64,000 nucleotides of DNA from Henricia sp. BOLD:AAB3569. Taxonomy: Eukaryota; Echinodermata; Asteroidea; Spinulosida; Echinasteridae. This document shows positions 14,761-26,100 of the stretch, piece by piece. The position numbers and the translations under genes were made by a program. Where the stretch lies: contig JBBELK010001554.1 in assembly GCA_037783545.1 (NCBI GenBank), positions 51,570 to 115,569 of the forward strand, read 5' to 3'. Below the pieces are notes generated by a model. The model saw only the letters and a program-made list of their open reading frames with translations. It was not told the DNA's origin and did no database searches. Numbering within the stretch: position 1 is the stretch's first letter; every line of letters starts with the position of its first letter.

Positions 14761-17700
14761 GAATAACCACGTAGCCGAGCTCCGTTTTCCCTAAACTCTG
14801 AAATGTCTCCGTCATTTCCCAGCGAAAATCTGTCAATTTTGCATGACAAGTGCGGAATATATACAGTTTGGAGCATGCAAAATTTGAAGTTGGTTGGAAA
14901 ATTCCTTGATTTCCAAATTTGCCGTCATTTGGGACACACTTTGACCTAATTCCCGTCACAATCTGGGGTGAGGCAACGGCCGTACAAATGTACACCAGCG
15001 CAGCGCAGGGTGTCCCAACAACCACGGTTAGGGGAATAACCACGTAGCCGAGCTACGTTTTCCCTAAACTCTGAAATTTCTCCGTCATTTCCCAGCGAAA
15101 ATCTGTCAATTTTGCATGACAAGTGCGGAATATATACAGTTTGGAGCATGCAAAATTTGAAGTTGGTTGGAAAATTCCTTGATTTCCAAATTTGCCGGCA
15201 TTCGGGACACACTTTGACCTAATTCACGTCACAATCTGAGGTGAGTCAACGGCCGTACAAATGTACACCAGCGCAGCGCAGGGTGTCCCAACAGCCACGG
15301 TTAGGGGAATAACCACGTAGCCGAGCTCCGTTTTCCCTAAACTCTGAAATTTCTCCGTCATTTCCCAGCGAAAATCTGTCAATTTTGCATGACAAGTGCG
15401 GAATATATACAGTTTGGAGCATGCAAAATTTGAAGCTGGTTGGAAAATTCCTTGATTTCCAAATTTGCCGGCATTTGGGACAAACTTTGACCTAATTCCC
15501 GTCACAATCTGGGGTGAGTCAACGGCCGTACAAATGTACACTAGCGCAGCGCAGGGTGTTCCAACAGCCACGGTTAGGGGAATAACCACGTAGCCGAGCT
15601 CCGTTTTTCCTAAACTCTGAAATGTCTCCGTCATTTCCCAGCGAAAATCTGTCAATTTTGCATGACAAGTGCGGAATATATACAGTTTGGAGCATGCAAA
15701 ATTTGAAGTTGGTTGGAAAATTCCTTGATTTCCAAATTTGCCGTCATTTGGGACACACTTTGACCTAATTCCCGTCACAATCTGGGGTGAGGCAACGGCC
15801 GTACAAATGTACACCAGCACAGCGCAGGGTGTCCCAACAGCCACGGTTAGGGGAATAACCACGTAGCCGAGCTCCGTTTTCCCTAAACTCTGAAATTTCT
15901 CCGTCATTTCCCAGCGAAAATCTGTCAATTTTGCATGACAAGTGCGGAATATATACAGTTTGGAGCATGCAAAATTTGAAATTGGTTGGAAAATTCCTTG
16001 ATTTCCAAATTTGCCGGCATTTGGGACACACTTTGACCTAATTCACGTCACAATCTGAGGTGAGTCAACGGCCGTACAAATGTACACCAGCGCTGCGCAG
16101 GGTGTCCCAACAGCCACGGTTAGGGGAATAACCACGTAGCCGAGCTCCGTTTTCCCTAAACTCTGAAATTTCTCCGTCATTTCCCAGCGAAAATCTGTCA
16201 ATTTTGCATGACAAGTGCGGAATATATACAGTTTGGAGCATGCAAAATTTGAAGCTGGTTGGAAAATTCCTTGATTTCCAAATTTGCCGGCATTTGGGAC
16301 ACACTTTGACCTAATTCCCGTCACAATCTGGGGTGAGTCAACGGCCGTACAAATGTACACCAGCGCAGCGCAGGATGTTCCAACAGCCACGGTTAGGGGA
16401 ATAACCACGTAGCCGAGCTCCGTTTTCCCTAAACTCTGAAATTTCTCCGTCATTTCCCAGCGAAAATCTGTCAATTCTGCATGACAAGTGCGGAATATAT
16501 ACAGTTTGGAGCATGCAAAATTTGAAGTTGGTTGGAAAATTCCTTGATTTCCAAATTTGCCGCCATTTGGGACACACTTTGACCTAATTCCCGTCACAAT
16601 CTGGGGTGAGTCAACGGCCGTACAAATGTACACCAGCGCAACGCAGGGTGTCCCAACAGCCACGGTTAGGGGAATAACCACGTAGCCGAGCTCCGTTTTC
16701 CCTAAACTCTGAAATGTCTCCGTCATTTCCTAGCGAAAATCTGTCAATTTTGCATGACAAGTGCGGAATATATACAGTTAGGAGCATGCAAAATTTGAAG
16801 TTGGTTGGAAAATTCCTTGATTTCCAAATTTGCCGGCATTTGGGACACACTTTGACCTAATTCCCGTCACAATCTGGGGTGAGTCAACGGCCGTACAAAT
16901 GTACACCAGCGCAGCGCAGGGTGTCCCAACAGCCACGGTTAGGGGAATAACCACGTAGCCGAGCTCCGTTTTCCCTAAACTCTGAAATTTCTCCGTCATT
17001 TCCCAGCGAAAATCTGTCAATTTTGCATGACAAGTGCGGAATATATACAGTTTGGAGCATGCAAAATTTGAAGTTGGTTGGAAAATTTCTTGATTTCCAA
17101 ATTTGCCGGCATTTGGGACACACTTTGACCTAATTCCCGTCACAATCTGGGGTGAGTCAACGGCCGTACAAATGTACACCAGCGAGGCGCAGGGTGTCCC
17201 AACAGCCACGGTTAGGGGAATAACCACGTAGCCGAGCTCCGTTTTCCCTAAACTCTGAAATTTCTCCGTCATTTCCCAGCGAAAATCTGTCAATTTTGCA
17301 TGACAAGTGCGGAATATATACAGTTTGGAGCATGCAAAATTTGAAGTTGGTTGGAAAATTCCTTGATTTCCAAATTTGCCGGCATTTGGGACACACTTTG
17401 ACCTAATTCCCGTCACAATCTGGGGTGAGTCAACGGCCGTACACATGTACACCAGCGCAGCGCAGGGTGTCCCAACAGCCACGGTTAGGGGAATAACCAC
17501 GTAGCCGAGCTCCGTTTTCCCTAAACTCTGAAATGTATCCGTCATTTCCCAGCGAAAATCTGTCAATTTTGCATGACAAGTGCGGAATATATACAGTTAG
17601 GAGCATGCAAAATTTGAAGTTGGTTGGAAAATTCCTTGATTTCCAAATTTGCCGGCAATTGGGACACATTTTGACCTAATTCCCGTCACAATCTGGGGTG

Positions 17701-19782
17701 AGTCAACGGCCGTACAAATGTACACCAGCGCAGCGCAGGGTGTCCCAACAGCCACGGTTAGGGGAATAACCACGTAGCCGAGCTCCGTTTTCCCTAAACT
17801 CTGAAATTTCTTCGTCATTTCCCAGCGAAAATCTGTCAATTTTGCATGACAAGTGCGGAATATATACAGTTTGGAGCATGCAAAATTTGAAATTGGTTGG
17901 AAAATTCCTTGATTTCCAAATTTGCCGGCATTTGGGACACACTTTGACCTAATTCACGTCACAATCTGAGGTGAGTCAACGGCCGTACAAATGTACACCA
18001 GCGCTGCGCAGGGTGTCCCAACAGCCACGGTTAGGGGAATAACCACGTAGCCGAGCTCCGTTTTCCCTAAACTCTGAAATTTCTCCGTCATTTCCCAGCG
18101 AAAATCTGTCAATTTTGCATGACAAGTGCGGAATATATACAGTTTGGAGCATGCAAAATTTGAAGCTGGTTGGAAAATTCCTTGATTTCCAAATTTGCCG
18201 GCATTTGGGACACACTTTGACCTAATTCCCGTCACAATCTGGGGTGAGTCAACGGCCGTACAAATGTACACCAGCGCAGCGCAGGGTGTTCCAACAGCCA
18301 CGGTTAGGGGAATAACCACGTAGCCGAGCTCCGTTTTCCCTAAACTCTGAAATGTCTCCGTCATTTCCCAGCGAAAATCTGTCAATTTTGCATGACAAGT
18401 GCGGAATATATACAGTTTGGAGCATGCAAAATTTGAAGTTGGTTGGAAAATTCCTTGATTTCCAAATTTGCCGTCATTTGGGACACACTTTGACCTAATT
18501 CCCGTCACAATCTGGGGTGAGGCAACGGCCGTACAAATGTACACCAGCGCAGCGCAGGGTGTCCCAACAACCACGGTTAGGGGAATAACCACGTAGCCGA
18601 GCTACTTTTTCCCTAAACTCTGAAATTTCTCCGTCATTTCCCAGCGAAAATCTGTCAATTTTGCATGACAAGTGCGGAATATATACAGTTTGGAGCATGC
18701 AAAATTTGAAGTTGGTTGGAAAATTCCTTGATTTCCAAATTTGCCGGCATTCGGGACACACTTTGACCTAATTCACGTCACAATCTGAGGTGAGTCAACG
18801 GCCGTACAAATGTACACCAGCGCAGCGCAGGGTGTCCCAACAGCCACGGTTAGGGGAATAACCACGTAGCCGAGCTCCGTTTTCCCTAAACTCTGAAATT
18901 TCTCCGTCATTTCCCAGCGAAAATCTGTCAATTTTGCATGACAAGTGCGGAATATATACAGTTTGGAGCATGCAAAATTTGAAGCTGGTTGGAAAATTCC
19001 TTGATTTCCAAATTTGCCGGCATTTGGGACAAACTTTGACCTAATTCCCGTCACAATCTGGGGTGAGTCAACGGCCGTACAAATGTACACTAGCGCAGCG
19101 CAGGGTGTTCCAACAGCCACGGTTAGGGGAATAACCACGTAGCCGAGCTCCGTTTTCCCTAAACTCTGAAATGTCTCCGTCATTTCCCAGCGAAAATCTG
19201 TCAATTTTGCATGACAAGTGCGGAATATATACAGTTTGGAGCATGCAAAATTTGAAGTTGGTTGGAAAATTCCTTGATTTCCAAATTTGCCGTCATTTGG
19301 GACACACTTTGACCTAATTCCCGTCACAATCTGGGGTGAGGCAACGGCCGTACAAATGTACACCAGCGCAGCGCAGGGTGTCCCAACAGCCACGGTTAGG
19401 GGAATAACCACGTAGCCGAGCTCCGTTTTCCCTAAACTCTGAAATTTCTCCGTCATTTCCCAGCGAAAATCTGTCAATTTTGCATGACAAGTGCGGAATA
19501 TATACAGTTTGGAGCATGCAAAATTTGAAGTTGGTTGGAAAATTCCTTGATTTCCAAATTTGCCGGCATCTGGGACACACTTTGACCTAATTCACGTCAC
19601 AATCTGAGGTGAGTCAACGGCCGTACAGATGTACACCAGCGCAGCGCAGGGTGTCCCAACAGCCACGGTTAGGGGAATAACCACGTAGCCGAGCTCCGTT
19701 TTCCCTAAACTCTGAAATTTCTCCGTCATTTCCCAGCGAAAATCTGTCAATTTTGCATGACAAGTGCAGAATATATACAGTT

Positions 19783-19787
19783 TGGAG
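19783..19787 (+). repeat. Target site duplication, left copy (TGGAG)
   Basis: TGGAG lies immediately before the 5' LTR start and is repeated directly after the 3' LTR end. It is part of the satellite motif CAGTTTGGAGCATGC. Removing the element and one copy restores an uninterrupted monomer. Five base pairs is a usual duplication length for BEL/Pao integrases. Confidence 0.95.
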
Positions 19788-20113
19788 TGTTACGGACAGC
19801 ACATGTAGCCACTTTAAGACTCCGTAGATTAGTTTCGCTCTATTGAGGGCGCTATTGTATGAGACCGTAAAAGTTACTCACATGATTTTCCACAAAATTC
19901 CATTCGTGATTGTTACTTTGACTTGTCAATTTTGCACCCGTAAATCCTCTGAATAGACCATCAAAATTGTACCAAACTGATTGCCAGTGTTTTGTAACTA
20001 AACCAAGAGTTATGTAGCATTATCCCCCCAGCGTAGTAAGTACAAATAGACGAATTTGATATCGTTTTTGAAATCACATGTTCGAGAATTTAACTAGGTC
20101 AAAGGTTTCTTAT

Positions 20114-20137
20114 GTACATGTACATGTACATGTACAT
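20114..20137. repeat. GTACAT hexamer tract, four units
   Basis: Four perfect GTACAT units followed by TGTAC. The 3' LTR has three units at 26885-26902. The unit is close to self-complementary, so the tract can fold on itself; the copy difference is a post-insertion or reverse-transcription slippage event. Confidence 0.95.
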
Positions 20138-20382
20138 TGTACTTCTTTGTATTTTATGCACATGTGAAGTTCGTGTTTAGTGCTCTGTGCATGTATTTCC
20201 AAGCTAGTCTGTAGTAAGTGTATGCACCTAGATTATCTGACCAAGTTTAAAGATTTAACCCAGTTAGTGTTTTTTATTGCCATAAGGTGATTTTCAGTAA
20301 TTTCAGTTTATGCAACAAAACATTGCAAGTATTTAGATGCTTATTGTGTTTTTCATGCATTTGTATTTTACTCCAGCAAAAC

Positions 20383-20417
20383 CTTCCACTTCCACTTCCA
20401 CTTCCACTTCCACTTCC
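20383..20417. repeat. CTTCCA hexamer microsatellite in the 5' LTR
   Basis: Five CTTCCA units plus a partial sixth. The same number of units is present at 27148-27182 in the 3' LTR, so this tract has not changed since insertion. Read on either strand it makes low-complexity peptides, which explains the small open frames around it. Confidence 0.95.
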
Positions 20418-20874
20418 TATGAGCAAAACCTTGCGAATGCTGAGAATCTTCCAAGTGTTTCGAATGTACCAAACTCTTGTGAATTCTTGCGAATTCTTTC
20501 GAATCAACCGAACCATGTGAACTAAGCTTGTGAACCTTCTGACTTCGGAAACTTCGAAGGCTGTGATCTATCAAGTTGTCAGTCCAATTCCTGTTCTGAA
20601 CCATCCGAGCGTGGATCCTTTGAGTGTTCCCTTCATGTTTCAACTTTCATGGACATGTCTTACATGATCTTTGCGTACCAGGCGCAAGGCATCCACGCAC
20701 CATATGCCAACATACCGAATAGCTTTCAAGCCGTTTCGCCTTCCGGAATTGGACTCCGACGCCGCATGGACCTATCAGGACATTCAATCATGGAACTTTG
20801 AACTAGCGAGAATTCAAACGCGGTGAACCAGTATTGTTAAAATTGTTTATGACCTACATTTGTGTAGCCCGTAA

Positions 20875-20914
20875 TTTATATAGTTTTTTCTCATTCCGTT
20901 GATCATTAATTAAA
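20875..20914 (+). promoter_or_regulatory. Possible LTR core promoter and polyadenylation signal
   Basis: TTTATATAG at 20875-20883 is TATA-like and ATTAAA at 20909-20914 is a common variant polyadenylation hexamer. With transcription starting about 30 bp after the TATA-like box, the hexamer would fall inside a short R region, an arrangement that would work for an LTR. Equivalent sequence exists in the 3' LTR (ATTAAA at 27675-27680). This is motif reading only; no start site is known. Confidence 0.3.
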
Positions 20915-21011
20915 CTGATTGAGCATTAATTTGGACTCCAGGAAGCGTAATTGTACAATGGGAATTTAATACCATTTTAGTCAACCCACTCTGTAGCATT
21001 AGTTTGCTACA

Positions 21012-21075
21012 TTAGTTTTGTACGATCTGAACGCATTTGTCACATGTTGAAAGTGAATAACCTAATTGTTTAATC
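21012..21075 (+). other. Leader between 5' LTR and gag; no canonical primer-binding site seen
   Basis: Sixty-four bases separate the LTR end from the gag ATG. A tRNA primer-binding site normally begins with TGG, the complement of the tRNA CCA end, within a few bases of the LTR. No TGG occurs anywhere in this leader. Either the site has been lost or mutated, or priming uses an internal tRNA part. The gag start has A at -3 and G at +4, a favourable eukaryotic start context. Confidence 0.6.
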
Positions 21076-23121
21076 ATGGATGCAGTAAACCCCGAATCAC
21101 CTACAAGTGCATCAAACACCACACAGCAGTCACGTGACTTGAAGAAGACCAGGGGCACGTGCAAAGGAGCACTGACCAGAATAATGAAACTAATTTCTAC
21201 CCTCAAGGAGGACAAGAAAAATGCACCTAAGTTTGAAACCAACATGAAAGAGTTTGAGAAGTCCTTTGCAGAATTCGCTGAGGCACATAACGACTATGAC
21301 AAGCACCTTACAAGTGACAATGAGAAGAAAAGTTCTGCAGCTTATTGGAAGGAGGCAGATAATAAAGTGATAACTTATCGTTGTTCAGTTATGGAATGGT
21401 TGGAAGAAAACCAAACCCAAGCCGAACCTGAAATTCAGCATGAAAACCCCGATGATGACATTGATGCAGACGACTCCATCAGTCAACAAAGTGCTAAATC
21501 CAAGGCATCGACTGCGAGTTCGACTGCAAGTGCCCGCCTCAGAGCTAAGGCCGAGAGGGCGGCATTAGAGGCAGAGGCCATTGCCCTGCAAGAGCAACAC
21601 GCCATTGAACTTGCCTCGCTACGTACCATGATGAAGTTGAAAGAACAACAACTTAAGCTTGATCAACAACGACGAGAGTCAGAAATAAAGGTCAAGTATG
21701 CCAGGGCTGAGGCTCTGGAGAAAACCTTTGCAGAGGCCGATGCAGCAAGTAGGTCAGATGTGTGCTTTACCCAAGATACACCCAATGTTAAACCCAATGA
21801 CGAAAACACACCGAAGCACCATGAGAACCTCAAGCCTGGTTTTAGCCCTTCTGCTCAGGTGAACAGTACACCAAATTTAATGGCCAACATACCGACACAT
21901 GAAACCTTAAGACCTGTTGACGAGTCGTACTCCCCGCCTGTTGATCGTTTTGGATCTCCGTCGGCTACAAGCACAGACGTAACAAACATTTTATGCCAGA
22001 TGGTTAAAGACACCCGTATACACCAACAGTCATTAGTTGAAGCATTACAACTTCCTAAGGCTGAACTCATGACATTTGATGGCGACCCTCTCCGGTACTG
22101 GTCATTTATCAGGGCATTCGAAAATGCAGTGGGTCGAGAAACCATCGGCGATGGAGCTAAACTTACCCGTCTCATGCAGTACTGTACTGGGAAGGCTAGA
22201 CGACTTCTGCAGTGCTGCACGGTTAAACAACCGTCAGAAGGATACACCCTTGCTCTTCGTCTTTTAAATGAGAGATTTGGAGACGAACATACCATTGCAC
22301 AGGCCTGGATAGATAAGGTGACTAAAGGGTCAAGTGTCGCTGACAACAATGCGTTGCAGGATCTTGCTGACGACCTTCGATGCTGCAGAGAAACCCTAGA
22401 CACGATGGGATACCTAAATGAGTTAAACAACAGAAGTAGCCTCTTAGCAATTGTCGAGAAGTTACCCTACCACTTGAAGACTCGATGGCTAAAGGAAGTA
22501 CATCACATAAAAACAACAAAGAAGAGGGCCCCAAACATTGACGATGTTACCCACTTCATAGCTAATGCTGCTGAGGAGGCACGGGATCCGGTCTTTGGAG
22601 GTATCGTGCAAAGAGGTGCAACCAATGAATCAAGGTCCAGAAACCAGACGTTTGTTAAACGTCGAGTGAACTTTGGCACCCAGCTAGCTTCTTCATCGAA
22701 GGTTTCTCCGGGTAGCTCCCAAACAAACCAGACAACGCCTTTCATTAAACGTTGCCCGCGTTGTGAGCAGCCCCATTACCTCAATCAGTGTGAGGCCTTC
22801 AAGGCACTACGCATAAAGGACCGTCTTGCATTTGTGCAAGGCAAGAAGCTCTGCGTAAATTGCTTCAAACCAGGCCATCTAAGCAGGGACTGCACACGCC
22901 CCTTTGTGTGCACGGTCCAGGGATGTGGCATGAAGCACAGCAAGTACTTACATCTACCACGTACACGTAGTGACAACGATTTAACACCAGCAGTCACTCA
23001 TGCTGCACCGAATAGTTCCACTCCACCACAGACTCCGACTGCGAACAATCCAGTTGTAGCATGCAACCTCACTGGGGCCGGCGAGGTAAAGGTAGCCTTG
23101 CCATTGTTCCTGTTAAGATAA
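21076..23121 (+). CDS. gag: BEL/Pao Gag-like protein, 681 aa, cut off from pol by a frame change
   Basis: The structural protein that would form the intracellular particle and bind the element RNA. Residues about 150-225 are rich in Ala, Glu, Lys, Gln and Leu with heptad-like spacing, a probable coiled coil. Residues about 325-480 (from LMTFDGDPLRYWSF) look like the conserved Gag core of Pao elements (DUF1759 type, by recognition only). Three zinc-binding motifs follow: Cys560-x2-Cys-x3-His-x4-Cys, Cys593-x2-Cys-x4-His-x4-Cys, and Cys612-x4-Cys-x3-His-x4-His. The ATG at 21076 is the first after the 5' LTR and has a good context. In most BEL elements gag and pol form one frame; here the last dozen or so codons leave the expected protease-leading sequence, which continues in the -1 frame. 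So the true C-terminus is probably about residue 672 and the rest is read out of frame. Confidence 0.9.
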   Translation: MDAVNPESPTSASNTTQQSRDLKKTRGTCKGALTRIMKLISTLKEDKKNAPKFETNMKEFEKSFAEFAEAHNDYDKHLTSDNEKKSSAAYWKEADNKVITYRCSVMEWLEENQTQAEPEIQHENPDDDIDADDSISQQSAKSKASTASSTASARLRAKAERAALEAEAIALQEQHAIELASLRTMMKLKEQQLKLDQQRRESEIKVKYARAEALEKTFAEADAASRSDVCFTQDTPNVKPNDENTPKHHENLKPGFSPSAQVNSTPNLMANIPTHETLRPVDESYSPPVDRFGSPSATSTDVTNILCQMVKDTRIHQQSLVEALQLPKAELMTFDGDPLRYWSFIRAFENAVGRETIGDGAKLTRLMQYCTGKARRLLQCCTVKQPSEGYTLALRLLNERFGDEHTIAQAWIDKVTKGSSVADNNALQDLADDLRCCRETLDTMGYLNELNNRSSLLAIVEKLPYHLKTRWLKEVHHIKTTKKRAPNIDDVTHFIANAAEEARDPVFGGIVQRGATNESRSRNQTFVKRRVNFGTQLASSSKVSPGSSQTNQTTPFIKRCPRCEQPHYLNQCEAFKALRIKDRLAFVQGKKLCVNCFKPGHLSRDCTRPFVCTVQGCGMKHSKYLHLPRTRSDNDLTPAVTHAAPNSSTPPQTPTANNPVVACNLTGAGEVKVALPLFLLR

Positions 23122-26100
23122 GGGCACCAGGACAACAGCAGTTCTTAAGTACATACGCGCTGATGGACAGTGGCTCAACCCAGAGCTTCTGCTCTGAAGA
23201 CTTGATGCGACGCCTTGGAATTAAGGCCAAGAAAGATACCATAAGGCTAACAACTCTTGACCTGAAGGAGGCTGAAGTCAACACCTTTGTTGTCAGCTTG
23301 GAAATAGCTAATTATGACGTCTCTCAAGTGATCCAAATACCCAATGTCCTTACCAGGCCAAAACTAAATATTGGTCTCGGTAGTCTCGTCACTGAGGAAG
23401 AACTCAGCTGCTGGCCACACCTACGTGATATCAAGATACCCGATGTTGACGTCAACGATGTCCATCTCCTAATTGGACAGAATGCACCACATGTTATGGT
23501 CCCACTGGAAGTCCGCGCAGGTGCTTTGGGCGAGCCGTATGCAACCAAGACCACCCTTGGCTGGACCCTGAATGGACCAATTGACTTAAGCAAGAAGTCC
23601 AAGGTAGCCACCTCGTACTTTGTCAAGTCCGACCTTGACTTACAACATCAAGTCGAGAAGTTTTGGAAGCTTGACGACGTGGGGGGCACCACTGAGACCC
23701 TATCCGTCAGTGAAAGAAAGGTTCTTTCCATATGGGAGAATTCACTGCATAGAGAAGAAGCCCACTACTCCATGAGCATCCCCTTCAAGGAAAGGCCTCC
23801 ACACCTCCCTGATAATAAACCAATGGCTGAACAGCGTTTGAAGTCGCTAGGAAAACGACTCTCCAAAGACTCCGCACTGCTAAAGAAATACAGCAGTGGT
23901 GTTAATGACCTTCTGAAGAAAGGACATGCAGAAGCTGTACCCACCTGTGACATGGACAGAGCTGATGGTTATGTGTGGTATTTGCCCCAACACCCTGTTG
24001 TAAATCCTCGCAAGCCAGACAAACTTCGGATAGTGTTCGACTGTGCAGCGCACTTCCGAGGCACTTCACTTAATGACAGAGTCTACCAAGGTCCTGACCT
24101 CACCAATAAGCTCATTGGTGTCCTTTTGAGGTTTCGCCAGGAGCACATTGCCTTGATGGCAGATATAGAGAGCATGTTCCACCAGGTTTGTGTAAATACC
24201 GAAGATCGAGATGCCCTTCGCTTCTTGTGGTGGAGAGGAGATGAGGTTGGAAACCAGCCCCTCACCTATCGTATGACTTCGCACTTGTTTGGTGGCATTT
24301 GGAGCCCAAGTTGTGCCAGCTTCGCATTGAAGCGCACAGCTCTTGACTACCATGAGAGGTACGACAAAGAAACCGTTCAGACCATCGACCAGAACTTCTA
24401 CGTCGATGACTGTTTGAAGTCCACACCAACGGAATCGGAAGCCATTCGTCTCGTCAGCCAGCTTCGAGATTTGCTAGCTCTTGGTGGGTTTAGGCTCACA
24501 AAGTGGTTAAGCAATTCTCGAGCAGTTTTAAAGTCAGTGCCACCTCAGGAGTGCGCCAAGACCATCACAACTATGGATTTAGACCACCAGATTCTTTCAT
24601 CTGAGAGAGTGCTAGGAGTACTTTGGAAGGTTGAATCAGACACCTTTGGATTTGACACCAACGTTAAGGAGAAACCCGTCACAAGACGCGGATTGCTGAG
24701 TATCACCAGCTCGATATACGATCCCTTGGGGTTCGTATGTCCCTTTGTCCTGAGAGCCAAAATGTTGTTCCAGACACTGTGTCGTCTTAAAACGGGATGG
24801 GATGACCCTATGCCAAGTGATATGGCCGAACAGTGGCATCGTTGGCTGAACGACCTGCCTCTGATAAAGGGAATGGAAATACCTAGATGTGTAAAACCAA
24901 CTGGGACCAACACCACTTCGTCTATGCAGCTGCATTATTTCGCAGATGCGTCTGAGAGGGCGTACGGTGCGGTCAGCTACCTTCGATCAGTAGATACCGA
25001 CGGCCAGGTGCATTGTGCCTTCATTATGGCGAAGGCCAAACTTGCACCACTAAGAGCTACTACGATTCCACGTCTGGAACTCACCGCAGCTGTTGTGGCA
25101 GTTAAGCTAGATGAGACTATCAGGCGCGAAATGCAGATCCCACTTGCTGAGTCAATCTTCTGGACGGACAGTATGATCGTGCTGCAATACCTGCGCAATG
25201 AAGACAAGCAATTCCACACCTACGTTGCAAATCGGATAGCAGTGATCCATGAGCGTTCTAGCGCATCCCAGTGGAAGTATGTGGATTCAGCTACGAATCC
25301 CGCAGATGATGCCTCTAGGGGCACAACAGCACAGCAACTTGTCAACTCTGACCGCTGGATAAAGGGACCTCCCTTCTTGATGAAAGAAGAGTACGCCTGG
25401 CCCAAACAGCCAGACTTCAAGTCTCTTGAACTTGACAAGGATGCTGAGATCAAGCGGCAGCCCCAAGTGTATGCTGTCAATAAAGACACCGACCCGAAAC
25501 CCACCATACTTGACGATCTCTTTGCCCGATACTCGTCGTGGTACCTGTTGAAGAAAACTGTTGGATGGATTCTTCGTGCTAAAGCTGTGCTACGCCAGAA
25601 AGTAGCCAAAAATCGGGATGGAAGTATCGAACCCAGACCCCTAACAGTGAAAGAGTTGCTTAATGCCGAGAAAGCCATCGTGAGATACATCCAACAGGCG
25701 AACCTTGGTGACACACAGCAGGCCAAAACCCGTTTCCAGAAACTGGACCCCATCTCAGTCGACGGACTCCTGAGTGTTGGCGGTCGTCTGGAGAATGCCG
25801 CTATTCCTACGGAAGCCAAACACCCGTGGATCGTACCCCGGAAGCATCCAGTGACGGAGCTCATTATCAGACACTACCACATTAAGTGTGGACATGCTGG
25901 TGTTGAGAGGACTCTCGCTGAACTGCGCCAAAGATTCTGGATTGTGAAAAGACGCGTGTCAGTTAAGCAAGTGCTACGACGGTGCAAAAGGAGAATGGCA
26001 CCTCCTGAATCCCAGAAGATGGCAGACCTGCCAAAGGATCGTGTTACACCCGGAGAAGCCCCCTTTAATGCAGTTGGGGTGGACTTCTTTGGCCCATTCC

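Larger units (their letters stand above)
1..19787. repeat. 273-bp satellite array, left block
   Basis: A head-to-tail tandem array of about 72 monomers of 273 bp that starts mid-monomer at the window edge and ends where the BEL element inserts. Each monomer carries the same landmarks in order: TTGACCTAATT, TGAGTCA, GTACAAATGTAC, a GCGCAGCGC block, GGTTAGGGGAATAACC, CGTAGCCGAGCTCC, GCATGACAAGTGCGG, an AATATATACAG stretch, GGAGCATGC and CCAAATTTGCCGGC. Spacing between equivalent positions is exactly 273 bp over long stretches (for example 8968, 9241, 9514). No unique sequence lies between monomers, so it is a classical satellite and not dispersed elements. The reading frames inside it are not annotated as genes. 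Confidence 0.98.
8720..19787. repeat. 14-monomer higher-order repeat (about 3.82 kb)
   Basis: The rare variant GCGCTGCGC marks monomers at 8720, 10903, 12541, 14725, 16090 and 18001. Distances in monomers are 8, 6, 8, 5, 7, which is an 8+6 pattern with one monomer lost in each of two places. Other private variants keep the same order in each copy: GGTGTTCC, GCCGTCATT, GTGAGGCAAC, CACTAGCGC, GCGCAACGC followed by CCTAGCG, CAGTTAGGAGC, GCGAGGCGC, ACACATGTACACC. Copies run 8720-12540, 12541-16089 and 16090-19787; the last is cut by the retroelement. Copies two and three are almost identical base for base, which indicates recent homogenisation of the whole unit. Confidence 0.9.
19788..21011 (+). 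repeat. 5' LTR (1,224 bp)
   Basis: Begins TGTTAC and ends GCTACA, an imperfect terminal inverted repeat of the usual TGT...ACA type. It matches 26561-27777 nearly throughout. By eye the two LTRs differ by about five substitutions and three short length changes: TTACTCACATG against TGACACATG, four GTACAT units against three, and one T in a T-run. Contents: a GTACAT tract at 20114-20137, a CTTCCA hexamer tract at 20383-20417, a TATATA-like stretch near 20877 and ATTAAA at 20909. Short open frames inside it (for example from the CTTCCA tract) are repeat-derived and not annotated as genes. Confidence 0.95.

Noticed and set aside
1..19787. CRISPR array
   Set aside because: The repeats are 273 bp and contiguous with no spacers, and the neighbourhood is eukaryotic.
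20274..20643. Short frames in the LTRs with GSGSGS or KWKWKW tracts
   Set aside because: They come from the CTTCCA hexamer tract and occur in both LTRs; nothing suggests a protein.
23061..23121. Programmed -1 ribosomal frameshift between gag and pol
   Set aside because: No slippery heptamer is visible in the overlap, and a single lost base explains the offset more simply.
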